64,000 nt of DNA from Planococcus citri (lineage: Eukaryota; Arthropoda; Insecta; Hemiptera; Pseudococcidae): the NCBI RefSeq assembly GCF_950023065.1, contig NC_088677.1, positions 38,270,555 to 38,334,554 on the forward strand. The letters are read 5' to 3'. The position numbers and the translations under genes were made by a program. Positions within the stretch are counted from its first letter, which is position 1. Each line of letters starts with the position of its first letter. Shown one piece after another: positions 27,101-39,957 of this stretch. The notes below the pieces were generated by a model, which did not search any database, was not told where the DNA came from, and saw only the letters and a list, made by a program, of their open reading frames with translations.

Positions 27101-28930
27101 TTATTTTTATTCTTATATTTTCCTTTGGAAATTACTCGAGAGTTGACTAATGAGGTGACAATGCTTAGATTGTCGTGATAAACTGTCTAAAACGATCGTC
27201 ATGATTCCTACAATAAGCAGCAGGCAAATTTCATTTTTAACTCTACCAGAGAAATTTGAAATTTTTATAGAACATTGAAAACTCGTTGGTGGTTCCAGCA
27301 TGGATGGTCTAAAATACGGTGATAGTTTTTCAATTGCAACGCTGAAAATTATATTCACGTTGTTTCATTTTATTTGAATAAAAACATCAACTCACTCGAT
27401 GAAAATTCGCTATAATTTACAAATTTTAATGTTTGAAATTTTCAAAAATTCACAAACACTTAAAATTTTGTTCGCGAAGATTTTTGGACGTGATTTTTCG
27501 ATCCAGTTTCGTTATTTATTCAAATCGGAGTGTTGTTGGTGTATTCAAGTAGATCTTTCGCACAATTAGAAAATTTCAAAATAAACGTACTTTCGCCGAT
27601 AATCTAGTAGGTATATTATTTATGAAAACTTTTAAATGAAAAATTCAGATAGGTCATCGTTGACCTTTAATTCAAAACCGAACAATACAAAAAAATGAAT
27701 ATAAAATTAACTGAACGAAAAAGTGAAACAAACTTAAAATTAATAGCCATATAAATCGTAATAGTAAAGAATAAGGGTCATTAAAATAAGACATGGAAAA
27801 ATGCTCTGTGAATCGTCGGCATCAAGCCAACAAGCTAGTTAGTCAGTTACCAACAGTGATATTCAACTTGTAAGTTGTAACCGAGTTTTTAATTTGGAAA
27901 AATTACGAAATTACACCCACGAATGAAAAAATATCGCATAAGTACCTATTGAACGAATTTTCAAGGGAGGAATTTAGAAAAACGAAGTCAAGTAGGTATC
28001 GAAATGATTTTACTATAAAATTTCAACGCTGTAATTGCAAATGAGATCAATTTCCTATCTGCTGCGTAACCGTGAAGTAAAAATTACAACTTCGTAGCTT
28101 CGATTTTGCAAAATGTATAAAAATGTAAATTTTAATTTATTCCAATAATATCTCTCAACGTAACAATTCAAATTTATTTGCATTATTCTCGCGCTAAAAT
28201 AACGACTAGGTATCGGTTTATGGGATCGACTTCGTACCTAACTACGTATATTTTACAGCAGTTTAACCAATATTTAAAAAAGGGTAAGTAAGGAAAAAAT
28301 GCTAGATAATGTATTCGTATATACGAATGTAGACCACAATAATAAGGTACATTACATACATCAGCGATGAAGTAAAAATCGCAATTATATAGTAAGTATT
28401 TTTGAGAAATGATTACAAAATTTGGCTTGTTTGTTCTTCAATTGATAATACATAGATTCTTAGGTACTTGAAGTGCATCTCTCTCTTGATGTCACCTCCG
28501 CTAACTACTCACCTGTCACGAGTTTAAAGATAGGTACGAAAAGAAACTCTTCAGGTATACTCAAGTAAGAACACAAAATAACCAAGAACAGGAAGACAGG
28601 ATCATGAAATGCAAAACACCATGATATGATGATAGTTGGAATAAAAAATATGTCACCCATGACAAACATCATTCAACAGCATTGCGATTGACCAATTTTT
28701 CGCGCGTAAATTCCTAGCACACCATAATCCGAACGACTGTTATCTCAACTCGTGATCAAGATGATGCGTCGCCGTCGATATGCATACTCGTAAGTCGTAA
28801 CTCCACGCTAGGAGAAAGGACTATATCTATCTACCGGTAACCGGCGCTCAGAAAGTCATGACGCATCCTCGAGTACACCTTTAACCGAGCATTTTAATAA
28901 TAACCACTGTTACTGTTAAATTCAATTTAC
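21118..28930. other. Non-coding region, no supported gene
   Basis: No exon chain was found. It contains an AAAT microsatellite near 23,424-23,447, A/T-rich stretches, and a weakly repeated block near 27,020-27,330 in which a phrase of the type GAAACTC(A/G)(C/T)TGG(A/T)G recurs about 240 bases apart. ORFs on the minus strand near 21.8-22.1 and 22.8-23.1 kb are somewhat richer in G+C but were not recognisable as any family. Confidence 0.45.
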
Positions 28931-29006
28931 CTGATTTAGAAAGAAGTAGCATCGGAATGAAGATGTAGAGGAATGAAAGTGCATTTTTGAATCCTTTTTC
29001 CGCCAT
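28931..29006 (-). CDS. Putative signal-peptide first exon of a secreted/membrane protein
   Basis: On the minus strand an ATG at 29,006 opens 25 codons plus one base, ending at a good splice donor (G then GTAAAT at 28,930). The peptide starts MAEKGFKNALSFLYIF and continues as a hydrophobic run ending LLLSKSG, a textbook signal peptide with a basic n-region. A phase-1 end just after a signal peptide is typical of first coding exons of Ig-like or other extracellular genes. No downstream exon could be identified between here and base 1, so the rest would need a long intron and lie outside the window. This is inference from one short ORF; chance occurrence is possible. Confidence 0.4.
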
Positions 29007-32000
29007 AGCTAATGGGAATGTTTACGTTCACTAATAGCGTAAAACTGCGGAACACAAACGAATAATTACACTATTTTTCGGCATGAACCCGAAATTAAAA
29101 AACAAAAACACCGACGAAACATGAGTATTTAAAATACACTACGAACAGATTTAAAAATGACATACAAACAAATTAAATTCGTGAACGATTCGCGAATAAT
29201 AAAAATAGGTACATAAATGCAACTTTTCGAAACTTACGAAAGATTTTAAAACACATGAATAACTACGTCGAGCGCACGCGACACGCAATACATTCACCTA
29301 ACCAAGTAAACGAAATACTGCAGACAAATAGACGCATCCGAGAGAGAGAAACGAAGCGCCATCGTTAAATCTCAAGCCGGCGTTCCCGATGTTTCGAGAT
29401 GCATGCGTTAGAGCGAGCTGCATTATTTAGATTCAGACTCAGACTAAAAGCAAAGCGTGAAAACTGAAAATGAAAAGTAAAAACTAAATAATTATTGTGA
29501 GTAATAATGGTAAGACATAAGACAGCATCAATAGTAGTGGTAAGTTAGTAGGTATTAGTATCAATATCAACGTGTCACTAGACTCAATTTCCAATCGTCA
29601 TCTTTGTACACTGTCACTGTTGCACTTGCACTTATCGTTTGTCTGCCTCCTGCCCTGCCCTGGTCACAATGAATGAAAGAGAGTGAGTCACTTTAGTACA
29701 ATATCGAAGCATTGGTCATACAATGATTTCGATATCTCATCATGGGTAATGCCTTTGTTCTGCAGTGGAGAGGAAAGGGGACAAAACAATATTAAAGGGA
29801 TAATAGTAATGTACCTAATATAGGATTAGGAAGGGCGCTTTTTATCGTAAGTATTTCACAAATCACTAGATAGGTACGTACTACGTAGTTAGCTATGACC
29901 AGTTACTTACTAGTTAGGTACTTTAGAATGATTCGAATTTGGTGCATTTGACGATATTTTTTTGTGGTTTATGTCAAGTAGAATATTTTTCAATTCCAAT
30001 AGATAAATTCACCGCAGTTCAGCCTTCCTTTGCAAAAAGTTACCAGAAAAAGCCTTTTAAATCGTTATTACTTACCTACATACCTATTACTTATTATAAT
30101 GTTGACCACAAGGTGCTTTCGTTTCGAAATTAAAAAAATCTGATACATACTTAGGTAAGTACATGTATGTTGAAAAAATAAACACGTGGTCGAGTGTCGA
30201 GTGAAACTTATTTTTTAATTTTATTTTTCTATTCGGAATTATAGGCTACTTACTAACCTTCGGGTTGAAATGCCAGAAAATTTAAATTTTTCAAAATTTC
30301 AGCAAAGAACGGAGTCTGTAAAGAGTCTGCATGGGGTGTGCTTGCACCGTGCCCCTGCCCTCTCTGCGTCGTCACAACGTATCGATGTGATTAGAGGAAT
30401 CTCTAAAAGGTCATTGAATCATGGACGTACCTATTGAATATTTCAGTAAAATTTGATGGAAAAACGAAATTATCATTTTTAGAATGTCCGCTCCATTTAT
30501 GTAGTATTAAAGACTCATCTTGGGATGTATGAGTGTTTTTTTTTTCGAAATCGAAGGCTAAAAATCCAAAAATCTACGATCAGGGTCAAGACTTCAAAAA
30601 ACTGACGCACATCTTATTTTCATTCAGTAACATTTCAACCCAATGAGTCATTGTCATTATACTAGGTGGTCTTTTCTTGAATGCACTCCATGAAGTGAAT
30701 AGTGAATAGGCCTAAGTCCTTTCTCTCGTTTTACAACTGTTTCGACAAAAAGTAACTTCCTATGAGCTTAAATTCATAAACTTTTATCAAGTACCTAATT
30801 TGAAATAGCATTGCATACCAATTACTTATGTCATAATTATTGCTAGTGTATTGTAACACTTTTTCCAACAGTTCACCTTTGACATCATTTTATACCTACT
30901 CACAATTTTCGGATTTTGTTTGATGAATAAAAATTAACGTAAGTAATGTCATTTAACGATAAATAAAAAAATAATCAGGTACCTATTATCAAAATATCGG
31001 TTAAAAAAAAAAAAAAAAAAAAAAAAATAGGTGGACACAATTGAGGTACTTGATGTTCAAATGAGATGTTCAACCATTTTTAAACATTTTTTAAAAAAGT
31101 TAGTTTAGGTATTTAATAGAGCTATGTGAAAACATTACCATAATGAAAGATGTAGGTACCTTCTTATTTCTAGGTACCTTACTGACCACCACGAGGGTAT
31201 TGTATACCTATACGTATTTACAAAACGATTCCGACATCTCATCAGCATTATTATGAAGGCCGTCGGTTGGCGCTTATTTTCGCAACTATTAAAAAAAAGA
31301 AATACTATCGCAGGTGTTTTCTAACGCGCGCGGGATTTTTTCCAAATCACTAATGTGTGAAGAACCGTTAATTCTTAACAGTGGTGGCATTTCTTGTAGG
31401 TACGTGACAAATACAAAACTCAGTGAAACCTAAAAATTGTGATTCTTCCGAAACAGGCAACAAAATCAAACAATGACGAAGACACTATAATAAAACTTTT
31501 GAAAACGTATCTTTCAAAGTGTGAAATAATGGTCCTTTTTTGTATACTGCAGGTAAATCACCTTTTACTTTAGAAATAGGTTCTTTTGAAAAATAGAAAA
31601 AGAAAAAAACCATCAGTAAACTGCTTTATAAAAAGCAATCGTTGGTGTTTTACGTTTGTATGTAATTAAAAAAGAAAGTTTCTCTTTAAACAGTCCCTAG
31701 CGTTTCAAAAGAACGTTTTTCTATTGCGGCGTTATTATACTATATTGCGAAGTGACATTTTTATGGTGATGGACCCGTGAAAGAATTTGCTGTAAAAATG
31801 TGGGTGTGTGTGTGTGTTTTTTTTTTGGTAAGTTGAACATACTTATGCGTGGGTAGGTATTTCATCGATTCCGTGTCCTGTGCAGGATAAAAATCTGTAG
31901 GCCATTATAAAAAAATAAAATGTTCGGATCATTTTCAAAAGAAAAAAAAAACTACCCGAAATACATTTTGGTACATTTCATTTCTTCACATTCAAGAATT

Positions 32001-34204
32001 ACGCATAAAATATTGCACAATTGTGAGTAAAGCACAATTTTCATCTCTCTATACTCGATATATAAATTGATAATTTTAAAAATGAAAAATATACTTGTTT
32101 ATATAGCTCATTCAAGGGAGTGTTATGCTAATTATTGCTACTGTAACCTGCATTTGATCAAAGTTGAAAATAATGAAATTCCTGCCTCAACTTATCTCGC
32201 CTCCAGAGCTGTAACCCCCCCTTTTTTGGAAAACCTTTTTTTAAAAAATGTTTTTTTTTTAGTTTAAAACAGTTGGTAATAAATGAACTCAAACTAAGGA
32301 GTCCAATAATATTGGATAAAAACAACTCGCTCCTTATTTGTAACACCATAATAATAAGAACCAATGAAAAAAAATAAATTGTTTTAAACACGCCTAAAAA
32401 AGTACCTAACAAAATAATATGTAGGTATGCCAAATTGCCTACTAGATGATTTGAGGAGTACCCACAGGAAAAGAACGGCGTAACCTTCATGTTTTTCATT
32501 TTTTTTTTCAAAATTAATATTGTAATTTTATTTGTTGAAGAATGCTCTTACGTTAGTTTATGAAAAAATACTTACTATCGGCACCATTTTACTTAAAAAA
32601 CAACAAATTGTAGGGGTAAAAAATAAAAAGTTTTGAAAAATGCACATTTGCTCTATTTCACTCAGAATAACGACTTGAAAATCACATAAAACATAGGTGC
32701 AGAAGAACGGCGTATATTGACAGTGTTTTTCGGAGCAAAATGTTGTTTGCAATAATTCAAAAATGTCGAAAAGCATTTTTGAGTTTTGACACCTTATCGG
32801 TTAAAATAAAGAATTATTGTTCAAAAAAAGTGAAATTGAATTTTTTGTTCACATTGAAAGGAAACTTTTTCCATCATTTTTTTACCATCACGACTGTTTT
32901 TTTTTTTTTTTTTTTTTTGGACACTCTGTACTCAAGTGGCTATTGATTAGTTCGAAACTTTCAAACACAAAAATTAAAATTCATTTACTGTAAGAAAATG
33001 CGTCCAAAAAAATTGTTTTTCTCGCAATAAAATTGCTTACTAAGACGATTAATTTTACTTTTTATTTTAAGCATTGCTGTACAAGTAGTGTACATACAAA
33101 TAAAAGTAAGATGATTGGCTTTGGTTTCAATTTTATACTAACATTTACGAACGTTACGGTATAATTAATCGTTAAAAGAGTAGTATTATTATTCTTCCTA
33201 AATATTTATCGACTGAATTTCGAGATAACAGGTTTTTAAAAGTGATCGTCTGTTGATAATATAATTCAGGTACCGAGGATGCTGAGAGATAAAAAAGTAA
33301 AATAACCAATATACAAGATGCTGCTGCGATATTAATTGACAAAAAAAAAAAAAAAAAAAACTGGAAACGAATTTCAAGGGCATGTTTTCTTCCTTAATTA
33401 ATTGACTTTTGTTTAAAACGTTTTCAAATTTTATTGCTACCAGCGTTTACGTGCTATATACGATACTCGTGATTATTAATTTGAACAATAATTGGGATCA
33501 ATTTGTGTAGTGTGTAGTTATTAAAAAACACTTACCTACAAAAGGTATGATGAGACATTGAATGTATTTTTTATTACAAAGTTAGATAATCAGGGTTGAG
33601 ATCATAATAAAAAATATTGATTTTACTAATATGTACTTAGGTAAGTAGATTCATACTTACTACTTATCTGTGTATCATTAAATTTGAGCTATCTAGAAAT
33701 GAATGCAGATGACATCATATTCAGAAAAATTTAACAGCGCAAAATAAAAGACTTAGCAGTGGGTAACTTCCTACTTCAATACGCGTATTAATAAAAAGCA
33801 AGCTAAAAAGACTCATTCGTGAACCTCGATCAGTTTTAATTTGTTCATTTGACAGAAGTTCACTAAAAGTCAAAGTTCAGCGCACAAAAGATCTAATTAT
33901 GGATGCGTATGAAGGTCAATATCTTCAGTTACCTATCTACTAATTTCCAGACGTGCGCCAAGATAATAAAAAAAATTACAAAGAAAGAGCTCAAGTTGGG
34001 CATAAAATAAGCAATAAAAAATTGGTTACATCATCGGTATTTTTTATTATTGTTAATTGACTAGTATTTTATGGGAATACTGGTGTTCTTCATTTTAGCT
34101 TTTTATATCAAGTAGGTATGCATTTTTTTATTTTTATAATTTACTCGTCACAAATACATATAAGGTAACTTTACAATGTTGACTATTGGTTATACTTTCA
34201 ATCA
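29007..34204. other. Non-coding region, possible promoter/5' UTR at left edge
   Basis: The part just upstream (minus-strand sense) of the signal-peptide exon, about 29,270-29,460, is less A+T-rich than its surroundings and might hold a first exon or promoter. The remainder has long A or T runs (near 30,998-31,027, 32,895, 33,340) and no convincing gene. A hydrophobic ORF at 32,158-32,511 on the minus strand has no recognisable family and was not called. Confidence 0.4.
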
Positions 34205-35090
34205 TAAGCGCAAATTACGAAAAAAAAAAAAAAAAAAAAAAACCAGCCGGAAGCGCAAATGAGTTTATGCATCATCAGCGCAAATGCATAAAAATTATGC
34301 AACGCTACCGCAACAAAGAATGCCGCGAAGAGTAAAATGTTTTTTAAAAACAGTGCAGAGCTATCTAATGTAGGTTGTCTTTGAAAATGTAAATAAATTG
34401 ATATATTTTTTCCAAAAATAGAAAGTCTTGTTTTTTTACCGAAAAATTTCAAAAAATCTGGCTTTTTCGGTAAAAATTTCAAAAAAGTATATAAAAGTTT
34501 CGCTTAACGAAAAAATTACTTAACCTTGCCTCTTTTTCAAGAATTGTAAAAAATGCTGGTTGTTTCAAAATTAACAAAAAGTCGTTTTTTCAAAAAGAAT
34601 TTCAGATTAATTTTTTTCTAAAAACAAAAAAAAAACGCCTAAAAGTCTCACTTTTTCGCTAACAAATTTAAAAAACATGCTTTTTCGACAAAAATTGCAA
34701 AAAATACAATTTCCCTCCCTTCAAAAATTCTCAAATATTACTACCTTTTGGTGGAATTGTCAAATTCTGGCTTTTTAGGGAAAATTCTCGTTTTTCCCTT
34801 TAAATTGTCATGAAATCATGAATTTTTGTCAATAATTTTCAAAAGACTCTTTCTCTGGCTAAAATTGTCATGGTTTCGATATTTTGCCAGAAATTGCAAG
34901 AATATTCATACAACTACATTTCTGTGACTGACTGTTTGGAAGCTCCTACGTAAAGTAGAATAGAAAAGTATACCTATTGATAGCGGCAGCTTTTGTTGCG
35001 CTACCGATGCATAATTTTCATGCATTTGCGCAAATGATGCATAAACTCATTTTTGTGTTTCCAACTTGTTTTTTTTTTTAAATTCAATGT
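34205..35090. mobile_element. Foldback-type element with diverged tandem repeats inside
   Basis: Left-arm sequence around 34,251-34,318 (AAATGAGTTTATGCATCAT, then GCGCAAATGCAT, then ATTATGCA, then CGCAACAAA) is matched in inverse orientation at about 34,993-35,055 with only scattered differences. Homology extends outward through an A/T-run on both sides, so the ends are not sharply defined. The 650-base interior is a series of diverged copies of a unit like CTTTTTCGGTAAAAATTTCAAAAAA. There is no coding capacity. This is an inverted-repeat mobile element of unknown family; the boundaries given are approximate. Confidence 0.6.
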
Positions 35091-35594
35091 ACGCTTGTAA
35101 TGTAGGTATACCCAGTTTTTCGACAAATATATAAAATTTTTAAAAAGTTTACTTATTGGTAACTTTGCAAGCATAAATATTATCAATTTTATATGACTGA
35201 AAAAAGTATGCTCAACGTCAGCTCATAAGCTCTGTTTCTCCGATCTTTCAATTTATTCATTTTTTTATGTTTTCAGACGAAATATTTCCAAAGATTTAGT
35301 AATTAAGGAAATAAAATAGGCGTATAAGTATTAAGGGAAACCATCTCGTATTACGCTATACAGGTACCTATATCTATCACAATTTGTGCAAAACTATTAT
35401 GCCATTCACACGCCGACATTGAGAAATTTCCCTGCGAAAAATAGCAAACTAATTAAATCTCTGAATATTTAATTTTCTATTCGGTACCAAATACGCAGGT
35501 ACCCGTAAACGTTTAAACGGTACTTGGTACACAATAATGTAATGACAATAAGATACAAGCTTTCTTGGTAACCAATTAATTGAATTTGGTGCCT

Positions 35595-35787
35595 TTAATA
35601 GAAATACGCTTTCAAAATACTACAGCAATGTCGAATAATTTGCATATCTACTTGGTAGAGCGGCGTCGTGTTCATGTAGAAGTGGTTGGGAGCTGGAGCT
35701 GCATAATACGCTTTTTGCTCAGGCGTGATGAAACCATTTTCCAACTGCGATAGCTCATCAGCAAAGGTATTAAATTTTGAGCGCATA
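35595..35787 (-). CDS. Orphan exon-like ORF of unknown function
   Basis: The minus-strand reading frame following an AG at about 35,788 encodes a polar, mixed-composition peptide (FADELSQLENGFITPEQKAY, then a stretch rich in Ala, Pro, Asn and Tyr ending NTTPLYQ). It is quite unlike the Lys/Ile/Phe-rich shadow ORFs around it, and local G+C is higher. A possible donor (GTAGAT) follows the CAA codon of PLYQ near 35,655. The acceptor tract is weak. I do not recognise the family. It could be an internal exon of a minus-strand gene spanning this region, an exon remnant, or chance. Confidence 0.3.
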
Positions 35788-38700
35788 CCTATTCAACATG
35801 CATTCAATTTGATTCTCCTTTGTAAATACACACGCCAATAAATTTCGCCTTGAAACGCGAAATAAAGTGACAAATAAGTATACCTAGATGGTTTTACGTT
35901 TATTCAAAATTTTTGGAACGGTTGGTTGAATTTGTTTCAAAAAATATATTCGCTGAAATCGATTTTTTTTCTCCTATTATACTCGATACAGTCCATTGAA
36001 ATTGAATATGTAGCAATTTTTTTTGAAAAATGAAAAAAGGATATACCTACATCCATTACCTTTTAAATTTTTATCTTTTGGAACGTGTAACCTGCGAGTT
36101 TTCTGCGACGTCTCTTCAAAGTAGTAAAAAATAGCTAGGTATTATCTTACGGGCAGTTGCGAAATTTTTTCCTCATGGAAAATTCATCCTACCCTGAATG
36201 TTCTAAAACTCATCTCAAGTTATGGATTTTGATTTTTTGAAAGCACAACCGAGCATACTTAGATGACAATTTGTAATAGGTAATTTATGTCATTTTTTGA
36301 TAAAATCTCACCTCATTCAAATAGAATTAGACAGATATACCTAATGTGAATTTATAAAAGCATAAATCGAGAAAATATTGAGACTATAAGGTTTATTCCT
36401 ATGTAATTTGCGTAATAATTTGAATAATGATACAATGGTTCATCTTTAGTGTTAATTAGGCACTTATCTAAATTCTAAGGACTAGTCGCCTGGGTACCAT
36501 GAATGGCACAGCTACCTAAAAAGAATGAGGGGGTGTTTCAAAAGTAATTGCCACACTTTCAGATTTCAGGTTTCACAAGAGGTAGAGAGGAGAATCAAAA
36601 AGTAGTGTAGGTACGTGGTATGTTTGCACAACCTCGTGTAAAATTTTTTTCAGGTTTGTTGAAAAATAGTCGAGTGACGTGCTTTTGAATGTGGAACTAC
36701 CTGCAGCAAGCCCGTCCCACTTTTTAAAGCAACTTTTGGGCATAAAATTTCTTACTAAAAAAAAATGTTGTCAAAAAAGTTTCACAATTGGTTGAAAAAT
36801 GTGCGCGGAGAACCAGCAATGCCATACCTCTGTTAGGTAGCTAGTTGCGTTACCCGATATTTTTACTATCCCGGCCTATACATAAGTACACTTACCTATA
36901 CAATAGGTATACGTATAAAAACCGACACAATTATCTATGTTGCGGTACTTACTGAAAATTGATATTGAAACAGGACCGTGAAAAGAAATTGGTAATGGGA
37001 AAATTTTTTTTTTTTTGTCAAGTATTCATACAAAACAATTTTTAATTTTTTGCAAATGTGCAAACAATTATTACAACAGATTATTGTTAGCAGAAAATGG
37101 AGTTCTGATTTCTGAATCTTGAATTAGGAAACAGAAAAAATGAAAATGAAAAATGTTTTTCTTTGATATTTCGTCATCTATGAACAGAAGTGTATGGGTA
37201 GAGAAATACAGCTTGAATTTATTTCGCTCTTCCTAGTTCCTCTCCAATTTTTCTTGTGCAGCCTTCAACGCATCTCCCCAACTTTCATCCTCAAAATACA
37301 AGTAGGTACATATATTTTGAGAATTTCTGAAAAGTTTTTTGGATTAAATTGTGAAAATAAGATATACCAACAGAAAAAAATAACGAATAAAAATGATTTC
37401 TTAGTTCCTAACCCTTTCAATGGTCAAATGCCTGAAATACCCGCATGCATTTTTCAATGAGAATAACCATGCTCAGCATTTTAGGAAAAATTAAACTATG
37501 AAAAAAATATTTTAAAAATATGTACAACGTTTCACTACTTTCTTTTCAATTTTGTTTTCAGTTTCGCAACACTGTTACCACGATTGTTTGATATCTTTAT
37601 CACAAATTCACGAATGCTACTTCGTCATAATGATGTGTATGCAATGCACCTAGGTAGGTAGTAGGTACTCCTATTCATTTTTAGGCGCGTTTCCGATTGC
37701 TACCTCTTGCATCTGTCAAAACAAAGGGTTCAATAAACAACACCGAAATTGAAATGAGTTCCTATCGATTTACACTAATTATAATGGAGTACAGCCCGTG
37801 GGTTTCGTAGGTGTTGGATATAACTTACAACGACAATATGAGAGAAAAAGGAGGATAAACTTATCGCAAAATTTAATACCGTAGGTATATCAAGCTATTG
37901 AAACTGAAAAAGAAAACAAATAAAGCGTATAGAAAGCCTACAATGCATGTTTGCATAAAAAAACAAACACAAGCCTTTGAACAAACCATATTAAATTATT
38001 AATAATAAAAGGGTTAGTGATTTACAGCTAGTAAAAAGCAACGATAGGATTAATGCAATTAAAATTATATAATTCTGAAATACACAGGAACAATTACAAA
38101 ACAAAAACGATTTCAGGGTTTATCCTGGAACTTGTATTTATTCAGGAAAGTCAACATCCATACTCCATAGCATGTTTCAAAATTGTTCAAATAGCAACTA
38201 CGTCCCACGAATAAACAATGCATTTACAATTCTTGATTTAATATGAATGTTATAACGGTTTCATAATATTTACTAGCAGCCTATTTATTTATCAAAGAAC
38301 TTTTCGTCGCTATTAAAGCTTTTGGGTAAAAGCTTTCTCGGTCAAGAGTGATAAAAATGAATCAATTTATAGTCTTTTAAAGAGCTCGTCATTAATCGGT
38401 TTACTAGTTCTATTTTCGTTAGGTAATGTACGCTAATCTGCAGGATGTGCAGAAATATTTAGTACCCCATCGACAGTTTTTTGTTAGAAATATAGATTGG
38501 CAACGTGAAATAGATGCATATTGCATATGATTGATGGAATGTTATCAACTTATCATCTCAGTTCAACAACCAATCATGTGCTGTACCATTATTTGAAGGT
38601 ATCTAGTACCTACTCGATATTTCTGCGCACCCTACCCTTCAAAAATTTAAGCAGCTTTTCTGAACTGTTTAAGCACTGGGTAAGGGCTAACTGAACTGGG

Positions 38701-39075
38701 CAAGGCAATTAATGTTATCTGGTTTAATAAATCACCCTGTAGATATATTGTGAAGAGATGTTTGAGCAAAATTAATCTGATTTTTCATTCAATTCTCACG
38801 AAATAAAATTGAAAATGTTTTTGAGATTAAGGACCACTGCATTCCTATCTATGTGTCTATTTTCGCCCACTTTCCCATATTCTATCTCACAGGGACAAAC
38901 TTTATTATCTGTATTATAAGAATACACAATAAATAATGAAAAATAAGAAGAAAAAGGAAAAATAGGTACCTATGTATCTAGTAAAGACAGCACTATAGTG
39001 CATGTAATTGAATCAGAGTACTCTATATAAATAAATAGGACATATGTAGAATCAAACATTAAATTAATTTTATAC
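35788..39075. other. Non-coding region, no supported gene
   Basis: There are short ORFs only. No repeat ends or RNA genes were recognised, apart from scattered TAGGTACC motifs. Confidence 0.5.
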
Positions 39076-39076
39076 A

Positions 39077-39346
39077 ATTGAAGGGCTAATGGTGAAAGTC
39101 GCCTTAGTCATTTTTTTGTTCACACAAGTCACAACTTTAAACTTTTTTTTTTCATATTTCATAAATTTTAAAGGGAAAATGAGTATTGTAATGTAATGCA
39201 TTCAGGGATAGTTGAAGATGTTTTTTTAATACTTGACCATAAATTTTTTACATTACCTACCATTGAAGTAGGACAACAATGTTTTCATTGATTTGTACAA
39301 AAATTGCTTCTGACTAAGGCGACTTTCACCATTAGCCCTTCAATTG
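39077..39346. mobile_element. MITE with about 35-base terminal inverted repeats
   Basis: Terminal inverted repeats AATTGAAGGGCTAATGG... continue through AAAGTCGCCTTAGTCA on the left (39,077-39,111). The exact complement lies on the right (39,311-39,345), separated by about 200 A+T-rich bases with no ORF. AATT is present at both outer edges, and it is ambiguous whether it is part of the inverted repeat or a target duplication. Size and structure are those of a miniature inverted-repeat transposable element. Confidence 0.8.
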
Positions 39347-39642
39347 GTGTGCTTATATCCGTGTTCCACTAGTGGATAACAGGGAGGGGACTGGTAACGT
39401 AATCAAATTTTTTTAACAATATCAAGTAGGTACCACAAAAAAAACGTTAAAATGTGCCAAAAAAAACAGTACCAAGATCAATACCAATAGGTACCACATT
39501 TAAAATCTAAAACCATTACCAAATAGATAGATACTTTTTTGAATGATGTCACTTCTCAGTTCTCATCTTCGTGTTTAAATTTTACACAAATTTATCTGTA
39601 CACTTTGAGCAATTTTCACGTTACCTACCTATGTAATGTAAC
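39347..39642. other. Spacer between two MITEs
   Basis: About 300 A+T-rich bases without any feature I can support. Confidence 0.5.
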
Positions 39643-39957
39643 TACCCTCACGGAAAAAAAATAGTACTTTCTGAGTAGTAGTTTTTTAACGGAGTAAAAA
39701 GTACTACTTTTTAACACCTTCATGGAGAAATATTAGTAGTTTTACATAAAAACTACTACTTTTGTCTAAAAACTAGTTCAAATTACTACTTCGTAAGTAG
39801 TAGTTTTGAAGTAGTAATTTTAACTAGTTTTTAGACAAAAGTAGTAGTTTTTACGTAAAACTACTAATATTTCTCCATGAAGGTGTTAAAAAGTAGTACT
39901 TTTTACTCCGTTAAAAAACTACTACTCAGAAAGTACTATTTTTTTTCCGTAAGGGTA
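39643..39957. mobile_element. Near-perfect 315-bp palindromic MITE
   Basis: Two arms of 148 bases (39,643-39,790 and 39,810-39,957) are reverse complements with very few mismatches, around a 19-base loop. Both ends are TACCCT(C/T)ACGGAAAA read inward, and the outermost TA pairs look like a TA target duplication. The arms are built from repeated AGTAGTAGTTTT and AAAAAGTACTACTTTTT words. There is no ORF. It is a full-length snapback MITE, probably mobilised by a Tc1/mariner-like transposase (inferred from the TA). Confidence 0.88.

Noticed and set aside
32158..32511. 117-codon hydrophobic minus-strand ORF
   Set aside because: Lys/Phe/Leu-rich translation of A/T-rich DNA; no motif and no neighbouring exons.
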